The notes beneath the pieces were generated by a model. It was not told the DNA's origin. It made no database searches and worked only from the letters and a program-made list of their open reading frames with translations. Shown in pieces: positions 1-5,112 of a stretch of 6,878 nucleotides of DNA (position 1 is the stretch's first letter; the number at the start of each line of letters is the position of its first letter). Source of the stretch: Oscillospiraceae bacterium (lineage in GTDB: Bacteria > Bacillota > Clostridia > Oscillospirales > Ruminococcaceae); assembly GCA_030527085.1 (NCBI GenBank), contig JAUNBN010000073.1:1-6878 (forward strand), given 5' to 3'. A program made the translations under genes and the position numbers.

Positions 1-350
1 AGCTTCGTTATATAACAGTTTTATGCAGCGAGAATAGCGGTAGAAAAGCCTCCGTTGCAGAAATGCAGCGAAGGTGTTTCATTTTGAACGGCTCGATAGA
101 TATCTAGCTAACCGCACAAAAAACCCACCTTTGCTGCTTTCGCGTATGCCCACGATGAAACATCGGATGTTTCGGATACAAGCAAGCTAAAGAACAATTC
201 CACGTTTACAACTCATGTTCTTACAATTGAAGAGATGTTCCTGCAGAGATGCTTTTAAGCTTCTTCTATTGTGTCTTCAAGAAGTAAAAGGAATACCTGC
301 GAATTAAGCAAAAAGCCCAAAGCAACGCGGAGCCGTCGCAAATCAAATAT
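1..350. other. AT-richer stretch with no supportable gene
   Basis: No coding region is supported here. All six frames are broken by stops into pieces shorter than about 50 codons, and none has a convincing start with a ribosome binding site. By hand count, 1-300 is about 42% GC, clearly lower than the genes to the right. Two open stretches on the plus strand (about 3-113 and 112-258) are in different frames and could be remnants of a decayed gene, but I recognise no family. An 8-bp inverted repeat, gaaacatc/gatgtttc around a single central base, sits at 157-173. The stretch lies downstream of the tRNA terminator. Confidence 0.5.
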
Positions 351-391
351 AAAAAAAGCGGCGTCGCAAGCGAGTACAGCCTGCGACGCCG
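351..391 (-). terminator. Intrinsic terminator of the tRNA-Thr/tRNA-Tyr transcript
   Basis: On the minus strand a 10-bp GC-rich stem (382-391 pairing with 359-368, 13-nt loop) is followed directly by seven T residues (351-357). This is a textbook rho-independent terminator. The base of the stem begins one nucleotide after the encoded CCA of tRNA-Tyr, so the terminator hairpin probably also marks the 3' processing site of the precursor. Confidence 0.93.
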
Positions 392-476
392 TGGTGGGAG
401 CGGATGGATTTGAACCATCGAAGTCGAAGACAACAGATTTACAGTCTGCCCCCTTTGGCCACTTGGGTACACTCCC
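392..476 (-). tRNA. tRNA-Tyr (anticodon GUA)
   Basis: The minus strand folds into an 85-nt class II tRNA. The acceptor stem GGGAGTG pairs with CGCTCCC, with discriminator A and an encoded CCA (392-394). The D arm carries AAGTGGCCAAA in its loop, and the anticodon stem GCAGA/TCTGT encloses loop CTGTAAA, giving anticodon GTA at 440-442. A long variable arm typical of bacterial tRNA-Tyr follows, and the T arm is GATGG-TTCAAAT-CCATC. It is the second gene of a two-tRNA transcript, 57 nt after tRNA-Thr, and is followed immediately by the terminator. Confidence 0.97.
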
Positions 477-533
477 ATATTAAGTTCTGCGCCCGACGGC
501 CGACGAGGCCGCGCCGCCGCCGGCCGACGGTTA
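477..533 (-). other. GC-rich inter-tRNA spacer with 9-bp direct repeat
   Basis: This spacer separates the two tRNAs. Its central part is extremely GC-rich and carries a perfect 9-bp direct repeat, cggccgacg, at 497-505 and 521-529. Each copy contains the palindrome cggccg, so the two copies can also pair as a 6-bp stem. The structured spacer may aid separation of the two tRNAs during precursor processing; this is inference. Confidence 0.5.
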
Positions 534-609
534 TGGAGCTGGTGGACGGACTTGAACCCCCGACCTGCTGATTACAAATCAGCTGCTCTACCGGCTGAGC
601 TACACCAGC
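534..609 (-). tRNA. tRNA-Thr (anticodon UGU)
   Basis: The minus strand folds into a standard 76-nt class I tRNA. The acceptor stem GCTGGTG pairs with CACCAGC, with discriminator T and an encoded CCA (534-536). The D arm contains GCTC...GAGC. The anticodon stem GCTGA/TCAGC encloses loop TTTGTAA, giving anticodon TGT at 574-576. The T arm has GTTCAAGTC in and beside its loop. It is the first gene of the two-tRNA transcript. A Thr-Tyr tandem is a common order in Firmicutes tRNA clusters. Confidence 0.97.
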
Positions 610-629
610 GACTGAGAAAGCGCCTATAT

Positions 630-658
630 AATTTAGCACAGGTCACTGATTTTGTCAA
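630..658 (-). promoter_or_regulatory. Sigma-70-type promoter of the tRNA pair
   Basis: On the minus strand there is a perfect -35 box TTGACA (653-658), a 17-bp spacer and a -10 box TAAATT (630-635). The -10 is preceded by TGC, an extended -10 element. The predicted start lies near 622-624, about 14 nt before the mature 5' end of tRNA-Thr. The -35 box directly abuts the outer end of the tandem repeat region. Confidence 0.8.
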
Positions 659-895
659 TCCCAAAAAGCCCGAGGGAGTGTCCCACCGCGTGGTTTTTTT
701 TACTGTCTTTCCCCCGCCGTAGGCGGGGGAAAGACAGCGTATTACACGCTCTTGAGCCACTCCCAAGCCCGGGGAAGCGACCCGTTGCGTGGATTCTTAA
801 CCGTATTCCCGCCGCCGAAGGCGGGGGAACAGGAGCATCAAACCCGCTTTTGAGCCCCTCTCGGGGAAACTGCATTATCACATGCGGTTTCAGGC
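659..895. repeat. Diverged tandem repeat, ~100-bp units each with a strong hairpin
   Basis: Two adjacent units align along their length: 659-760 and 761-857, with the start of a third at about 858-895. In plus orientation each unit opens with tcccaa...gcccg, then a ccc...gcgtgg block, then a hairpin with ccgcc/ggcgg at its tip, and closes with gct...ttgagcc. In unit 1 the hairpin is a perfect 16-bp stem (703-718 with 722-737) and triloop gta. In unit 2 it is a 10-bp stem with one bulge (806-829) and triloop gaa. I judge the units roughly 70-75% alike by eye. They look like an intergenic dispersed palindromic element. Confidence 0.7.
703..737. repeat. Perfect 16-bp inverted repeat with 3-nt loop
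   Basis: The arms 703-718 and 722-737 are exactly complementary around loop gta (719-721). The stem includes cccccgcc/ggcggggg and should be very stable. It lacks a T-run on the downstream side in either direction (a run of T lies on the plus-strand upstream side), so it is not a classical terminator. It may still protect mRNA 3' ends or impede transcription leaving the EamA operon. Confidence 0.85.
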
Positions 896-992
896 CGTTT
901 CAAAGCTGTGGCGGGGAGATTTCAGCAGGACAGCGCGGACTTAAGCTTGGGGCGTTCGTGGCTCACAAGCCCTGTTCGGCGCTTCTCCTCTC

Positions 993-1907
993 TCAGCCCG
1001 TCTCGGCTTCGGCGGTTTCGCCGTTTTTCGATTTTAGCGGGAGCTGGGCGAGAATGACGCCCGAGAACACGAGCGCTCCGCCCAGCAGCTGGCGCGCGCT
1101 CATGCTCTCCTTTAAAATAAGCCAGCCCATAAGGGCCGCGAACACCGCCTCCGTGCTCATTATGAGCGAGGCGACTACGGGGTCGGTGTACTTTATGCAG
1201 ATTATCTGCGCCGTGAAACCCACTCCTACGGAAAGCACCCCGCAGTAGAGCAGCGGCCAGACCACCGCGGCTATGTTTTCGAGCGGCGGGCGCTCGAAGA
1301 CAGCTGTTGCTATAAAGCCCAGAGCCGCGCAGGCCATGAATTCAAAAAAGGCGAATTTCAGCCCGTCCAGGCGCTGGGAACAGCTCTCCAGAAGCAGTAT
1401 CTGCACAGCCCAGACCACAGCTCCGAACATTGTAAAGAGATCGCCTTTGCTTATTGTGAGTGAGGAAGTGACGCAAAGGAGATAGACCCCGACGGTGGCT
1501 ATGGCGACGGCGAGCACCGTATTGGCCGTGAGCTTCTTTTTCAAAAACAAAAAGCCGAAGACGGGCACCAAAACGACGTATAGCGAGGTTACGAAGCCCG
1601 CGCTGCTCGCGCCGGACATCGCTATGCCCTGCTGCTGCAGCGCCGCTGCGGCGAAGAGGGCAGTCCCGCAGACGAGACCGCCCTTGAGATATTCGCCGAA
1701 GGACGCGTCGGCTTTGGGAGCCGCGCCATCTTTATTGTTCATTATTTTAATTACCGGCAGCAGCACGAGCGCGCCTATAAAAAAGCGTATCGCTCCGAAA
1801 GCGAAGGGACCCAGGTAGCGCGAGCCTATGCTCTGCACGACAAAAGCGGCTCCCCATATAACGGAGCCCGCTGTCATCAAAAGGTTTGCGGAGGTTTTTC
1901 TTGACAT
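993..1907 (-). CDS. EamA/DMT-family membrane transporter
   Basis: A 304-residue inner-membrane protein of the drug/metabolite transporter superfamily, expected to have ten membrane helices in two EamA repeats (about residues 7-146 and 153-288). Visible hallmarks are GSVIWGAAF at 14-22, PVFGFLFLKKKL at 115-126 closing repeat 1, and STEAVFAALMGWLILKES at 251-268 closing repeat 2. The substrate cannot be told; members export amino acids, nucleotides or other metabolites. A start 26 codons further upstream is open but would overlap the RnfA-like gene. I chose the ATG at 1907, 22 nt after that gene's stop, with a modest GGAAAG ribosome binding site. It is the last gene of the rpe-rnf-like operon. 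Of its 18 Ile codons, 14 are ATA. Confidence 0.92.
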   Translation of the reverse strand: MSRKTSANLLMTAGSVIWGAAFVVQSIGSRYLGPFAFGAIRFFIGALVLLPVIKIMNNKDGAAPKADASFGEYLKGGLVCGTALFAAAALQQQGIAMSGASSAGFVTSLYVVLVPVFGFLFLKKKLTANTVLAVAIATVGVYLLCVTSSLTISKGDLFTMFGAVVWAVQILLLESCSQRLDGLKFAFFEFMACAALGFIATAVFERPPLENIAAVVWPLLYCGVLSVGVGFTAQIICIKYTDPVVASLIMSTEAVFAALMGWLILKESMSARQLLGGALVFSGVILAQLPLKSKNGETAEAETG

Positions 1908-1929
1908 CAAGTGTTTTCTTTCCAAGGCA

Positions 1930-2541
1930 TCAGAATACGAAGGTGTAGCCCGAAAGTCCGTAAATGCCCAGCGCCAGTCCGGCAAGGTAGAGCAGCGTTA
2001 CGGGCAGGCCCTTGAAGCTCAAGGGTATGGCGGAGTTTTTGAGCTTGCGCTGCCCCTCCGTGACGAGGGCTACCGCGATAACATAGCCTATGCTCGAGCC
2101 CAGCGCGTAGACCAGCGAGCTTATAAGGCCGTAACGGTTGGAGCTTGTTAGCAAAATAGTGGCGAAGGAGGGCACGCTGAAGGCCGCGGGCGGCATCAGG
2201 TTCACCGCCATATCCACCTTCTTTATGGGCGTGAGTTTTATGACGAAGAAGAAGACGATGAAGAAGCTCACCGCCATACAGAGAACTATGGCCAGCGGCC
2301 TTATATAGTCCGCGAAGGGCAGGCGGGAGAGCAGATAGTAGTTGAGAAAGTAGTGAGCCGCGGTGCTCAGCAGCGTTACTGAGCAGAGCTCGAGGCCGAA
2401 AATGAAGGTGCTTGTAGAGTCGTCCACGAGCGAGAGCAGCCGCGAGACGCCCAGCGCGCGCGCCGCAACGGCGTTTTGCAGGGTGCAGGCCGCAAGACCC
2501 AGGGCCAGCATGCTTACAAATCCGTTCAGTGAAGCGCTCAA
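1930..2541 (-). CDS. rnfA: Divergent RnfA-like membrane subunit (203 aa)
   Basis: A hydrophobic protein of about six membrane helices, near the usual RnfA/NqrE length (about 190-200). The C-terminal half carries the family pattern: LMPPAAF at 115-121, SSLVYALGSSIGYVIA at 141-156, and a PLSFKG loop at 173-178 matching the PAPFRG loop of RnfA, followed by a last helix. In canonical RnfA two cysteines (in GLCP and TTNC) share a [2Fe-2S] cluster with RnfE across the membrane. Here the matching positions are Ser33 (ALGVS) and about Val123. Cysteines exist at 19, 53 and 88 but not at these sites. The start is TTG, overlapping the stop of the RnfE-like gene as TTGA, with GGGAGG 9 nt upstream; an ATG ten codons later is less likely. 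Confidence 0.82.
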   Translation of the reverse strand: MSASLNGFVSMLALGLAACTLQNAVAARALGVSRLLSLVDDSTSTFIFGLELCSVTLLSTAAHYFLNYYLLSRLPFADYIRPLAIVLCMAVSFFIVFFFVIKLTPIKKVDMAVNLMPPAAFSVPSFATILLTSSNRYGLISSLVYALGSSIGYVIAVALVTEGQRKLKNSAIPLSFKGLPVTLLYLAGLALGIYGLSGYTFVF

Positions 2542-3314
2542 GGCTCCTCGCCTCCCTTTCTCTCTTTAAGATAGGCCGCCGCTGCGAGCTGCACAGCCGC
2601 CGCCAGCAGCGCCGCGAAGATGAAGCCGCCCGCCACTGTGGAGCTTATCGGCAGGGGAGCGGCTGCCAGAACCCCGCTGCCCAGAAGCCTGCCCTCGCCC
2701 AGCAGCCCGCGCAGAGCGCCGGTAAACAGCAGCGCCAGCGCATAACCCAGCGAGGTCTTTAGGCCGTTTTCCAGCGCCCTGAGCGGGCCCTCCCTCAGCG
2801 GTATCTCCGCACGGGAGAGCACGATGCCGTCCACGGCCAGCACGGGCAGATAGATGCCCGCGCCCACCGCTCCGGCCCCGAATACGAGGTTTACAACAAA
2901 GAGGGCGGGAATATACACGGCGCCGGAGATGAGCGCATAGACGAGCGCCCTCATCCTGCCGGGAGCCCTTCTCGCCAAAATATCGCCCAGCAGCCTTACC
3001 GGGGTTATCAGCAGAAAACCCATAAGCGCGAGCACCAGCGCGTTTCTGAGAGTTGAGGCCGCCACGACCAGCGGCGTGAGCGCCAGGCCCTGCACGAGCA
3101 CGGGGTTGTTTAAGAAGATGAGGTCGCGGCGCGCGGCCTCCTCCAAAGAAAGCGAGAGACCCCTTCGCTCAAAACGGCCGCTCTTTCGCGCATCCTTGAT
3201 ATTCTTGAGCTTCTCGGCCCTCTCCTCGCGCTTTGCGGCGCGCTTTAAGAGCTTTGCGTCCTTCTTTCTGGGTTCGGCGCTTTGGCGCTTTTTTTTCTTT
3301 CTCCGATCGTCCAT
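2538..3314 (-). CDS. rnfE: Divergent RnfE-like membrane subunit with basic N-terminal extension (258 aa)
   Basis: Residues 67-250 form an RnfE/NqrD-like bundle of about six helices. It opens with NNPVLVQGLALTP (69-81), matching the NPVLVQxLGLCP of RnfE. IYLPVLAVDGIVLSRAE (154-170) matches the IPLIVVNCIILGRAE region, and GALRGLLGEGRLLG (199-212) matches the GAIREILGxGTLFG region. Both cluster-binding cysteines are replaced (Thr80, Gly163), and the whole protein contains no cysteine. Residues 1-66 are an added, highly charged, Lys/Arg-rich stretch likely to be cytoplasmic and helical; canonical RnfE starts only a dozen or so residues before NPVLVQ. The start ATG lies 3 nt after the RnfD-like stop, with a G-rich AAGGGGGG upstream. 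Assignment to RnfE rather than RnfA rests on the NPVLVQ and RAE motifs. Confidence 0.82.
   Translation of the reverse strand: MDDRRKKKKRQSAEPRKKDAKLLKRAAKREERAEKLKNIKDARKSGRFERRGLSLSLEEAARRDLIFLNNPVLVQGLALTPLVVAASTLRNALVLALMGFLLITPVRLLGDILARRAPGRMRALVYALISGAVYIPALFVVNLVFGAGAVGAGIYLPVLAVDGIVLSRAEIPLREGPLRALENGLKTSLGYALALLFTGALRGLLGEGRLLGSGVLAAAPLPISSTVAGGFIFAALLAAAVQLAAAAYLKERKGGEEP
2539..2560 (-). promoter_or_regulatory. RBS and TTG start of the RnfA-like gene
   Basis: On the minus strand GAAAGGGAGG (2551-2560) lies 9 nt before TTG (2539-2541). The TTG overlaps the TGA stop of the RnfE-like gene (TTGA). The overlap and the strong Shine-Dalgarno sequence decide the non-ATG start and imply translational coupling of the two subunits. 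Confidence 0.75.
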
Positions 3315-3317
3315 GTT

Positions 3318-4271
3318 TTAAGCGCCCCCCTTCGCTGTCTTTTTAGGCTGCGTTATTCTGTCGAGCCAGGGCGCGAGGGGGTTTACGAGCAGCGCCGCGA
3401 AGCAGACGCCCATCTCAAAATAGCCTATGCGTCTGAAGAGCGTTACGGCAAGGCCCATTACTATTCCGTAAACCGCCTTTGCGGCGGGCGCTTTTGGAAC
3501 TATCGAGGGCGTGGAAACGAGGAATACCGCGGCAAATATGACCGCGCCCGAGCACATCTCGTAGGCCAGGGAATCGAGCCAGCCCAGCTGCGCTCTGGGC
3601 AGAAGCGCCGCTATTACGCCGCAGGTTAAAAGGAAGAAGAAGCTCTCCTGCCAGCTTATCGTACGCCGCATAACGAGGAGCACGAAGCAGGCGATTATTA
3701 TAAGGCAGAAAGTGGCCCCCATAGGCCCCGCGTAGCTGCCTATGAGCAAATCTGTGAGGTCTACCTCGGGAACGCCGCCCAGACGCAGGGTGGTGGATAT
3801 GCCGTCGTAGAGGACGGTGTCGCCGGTTGAAAGGCCGAGGTTTATTGAGGAAAAGGGCCGCGGGTACTTGAAGACCTCGTCCTGGAAGCAGACTGCTGTA
3901 AATGCGAAGCCGAAGGCCGAGGGGTGAAAGGGGTAGCCGCCGTAGCCGCCGAAGGCCTGCTTGCCCAAAAGCACCGCTACTGCCGTTCCGAGCGCGACGA
4001 TATGGTAGCTTGCCGTTGCGGGGAGCATTACCGTATAGATGAGCGCGAACATATAGCTCGAAATCTCGCTCGAATCGTATTTTCGGCCGGTAAAGAGCGC
4101 TGTCAGCAAATCGCAGCCCAGCGCAGTTAAAAGAGAGGCCGCCGCCATTAAGAGCACGCGCCAGCCGTAGAGGTAGACTGCCATAGCCAGCAGCGGCGCA
4201 AGCGCTATAAGGTAGTCGCGCGAGGGCCTGAAGGAGGCGTGAAGCTCTCTTTTTTCAGCCTGCTCAGACAT
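3318..4271 (-). CDS. rnfD: RnfD-like membrane subunit with altered FMN-attachment motif (317 aa)
   Basis: A member of the RnfD/NqrB/RsxD family, several-helix membrane proteins that normally carry FMN on a threonine through a phosphoester made by ApbE. Family signatures seen: LLGKQAFGGYGGYPFHPSAF at 101-120 (canonical KQLYGGLGQNPFNPA), YEMCSGAVIFAAVFL at 237-251, and a C-terminal GVCFAALLVNPLAPWLD at 288-304 (canonical GVAFAxLLxN...PLID). The flavin motif, DGIS(Q/G)AT in canonical proteins, reads DGISTTL at 156-162. Two threonines are present, but neither stands at the normal distance from the Asp. The canonical TDP.T loop is STPSI (253-257). The ATG overlaps the rpe stop by 8 nt and has a strong AAAGGAGG 5 nt upstream. 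Length is slightly below typical (about 320-350). Confidence 0.87.
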   Translation of the reverse strand: MSEQAEKRELHASFRPSRDYLIALAPLLAMAVYLYGWRVLLMAAASLLTALGCDLLTALFTGRKYDSSEISSYMFALIYTVMLPATASYHIVALGTAVAVLLGKQAFGGYGGYPFHPSAFGFAFTAVCFQDEVFKYPRPFSSINLGLSTGDTVLYDGISTTLRLGGVPEVDLTDLLIGSYAGPMGATFCLIIIACFVLLVMRRTISWQESFFFLLTCGVIAALLPRAQLGWLDSLAYEMCSGAVIFAAVFLVSTPSIVPKAPAAKAVYGIVMGLAVTLFRRIGYFEMGVCFAALLVNPLAPWLDRITQPKKTAKGGA

Positions 4272-4947
4272 CTGCCCCTCCTTTGCAGGCCGCCCTTGCC
4301 GCCGCGCGCATCTCCTCTATCGCCGCCGCGCGATCCTCGCGGCCGAAAACCGAGGAGCCCGCGGCGAAGACGTTTGCGCCCGCGCGCGCGCAAAGCGCGG
4401 CGGTCTCGGCGTTTATTCCGCCGTCCACCTCGATCAGAAGGTCTCTTTTGCCTGTTTCGTCCGCCGCGGCGCGGATAGTTTTTATCTTTTCCAGCATCTC
4501 GGGCATAAAGCTCTGCCCGCCGAAGCCCGGCTCCACGGTCATGACGAGAACCAAATCCACCAAAGGCAGGTATTCGAGCAGGGCGTAGTGGGAGGTTCCG
4601 GGCCTGAGGGTTATGCCGACGGAGACTCCGGACTCTCTTAAAAGCGCTATGACCTCGCGCGGGTCGCTTTGAGATTCCACATGAAATGTTATATTTGAAG
4701 CGCCAGCCTTTACAAAATCCCCGGCGTATTTGAGGGGGTCGTTTATCATGAGATGGACGTCGTAATAGGCGGACACGGCGCGGCTCAGGGATTTTAAAAC
4801 CGGAGCGCCGATAGTGAGATTGGGCACAAAGGCTCCGTCCATGACGTCGTAGTGCAGCCAGTCGGCTCCTGCGGCGAGAACGCTCGCGCACTCCTCGCCC
4901 ATTTTTGAGAAATCGCAGGAGAGCAGGGAGGGGGCTATAATAATCAT
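4264..4947 (-). CDS. rpe: Ribulose-phosphate 3-epimerase
   Basis: A cytoplasmic TIM-barrel enzyme interconverting ribulose 5-phosphate and xylulose 5-phosphate in the pentose phosphate pathway. The 227 residues match the usual length (about 215-230). Motifs: APSLLSCDF (5-13), metal and catalytic region LHYDVMDGAFVPN (31-43; His32, Asp34), DVHLM (63-67; His65), VEPGFGGQSF (138-147) and IEVDGGIN (172-179; Asp175, the second acid/base). The phosphate-binding AAGSSVFG follows. All expected active-site residues are present. The reading frame is open for 31 codons further upstream, but the family N-terminus and an AAGGA 10 nt before the ATG at 4947 fix the start. It is first in the operon with the Rnf-like genes, an unusual partner set for rpe. 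Confidence 0.97.
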   Translation of the reverse strand: MIIIAPSLLSCDFSKMGEECASVLAAGADWLHYDVMDGAFVPNLTIGAPVLKSLSRAVSAYYDVHLMINDPLKYAGDFVKAGASNITFHVESQSDPREVIALLRESGVSVGITLRPGTSHYALLEYLPLVDLVLVMTVEPGFGGQSFMPEMLEKIKTIRAAADETGKRDLLIEVDGGINAETAALCARAGANVFAAGSSVFGREDRAAAIEEMRAAARAACKGGADV

Positions 4948-5011
4948 TTGAAACACTTCCTTAATATAAGCGCGGCCTGTGTTTGAAGCCGCTTTGAGCG
5001 TAATTAGGCAG

Positions 5012-5040
5012 ATTATAATTAAACGGGCGGCCAAATGCAA
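5012..5040 (-). promoter_or_regulatory. Sigma-70-type promoter of the rpe-rnf-like-eamA operon
   Basis: On the minus strand a perfect -10 box TATAAT (5012-5017) sits 17 bp after a partial -35 box TTGCAT (5035-5040). The predicted start is near 5005, giving a leader of about 58 nt before rpe. The leader can form an imperfect stem (4968-4976 with 4988-4994), too weak to call a riboswitch or attenuator. No clear operator was seen. Confidence 0.72.
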
Positions 5041-5112
5041 GCTTGGCGCAGCGCCGGGCGCGTCCCGCCCCGCCCGCCTTGGTTTTTAGCTGTGCTCGCC
5101 CTTGGCGTGGTC

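Larger units (their letters stand above)
610..992. other. Gene-free intergenic region between operon end and tRNAs
   Basis: No gene is supported in these ~380 bases. From the tRNA side the region holds the tRNA promoter (630-658), then the hairpin-bearing tandem repeats (659 to about 895). About 100 bp of unassigned sequence then runs to the stop codon of the EamA gene. I see no canonical hairpin plus T-run terminator for the EamA operon here. The repeat hairpins are the only strong structures downstream of it. Confidence 0.6.

Noticed and set aside
681..701. Possible plus-strand terminator (ccac/gtgg stem followed by a T-run)
   Set aside because: The stem is only about 4 bp, and no plus-strand gene lies upstream for it to terminate.
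633..881. 82-codon minus-strand open frame in the intergenic repeats
   Set aside because: Made of the two hairpin repeat units and reaching into the tRNA promoter; no conserved protein features.
659..895. CRISPR array
   Set aside because: Only two and a half diverged ~100-bp units, with no short identical repeats separated by unique spacers.
652..1248. 198-codon open frame on the plus strand
   Set aside because: It runs through the hairpin repeats and then antisense to the EamA gene. No ribosome binding site and no recognisable protein; a shadow of GC-rich sequence.
4205..4891. 228-codon Arg/Gly-rich open frame on the minus strand
   Set aside because: Out-of-frame reading of rpe, which itself has all active-site motifs; the Arg-rich composition is typical of a frame shadow.
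4948..5005. Possible riboswitch or attenuator in the rpe leader
   Set aside because: Only about 58 nt with a single imperfect stem; too short and no recognised aptamer pattern.
5041..5112. Possible terminator after the histidine kinase gene
   Set aside because: GC-rich with a few short inverted repeats (for example ggcgc/gcgcc) but no following T-run on the minus strand.
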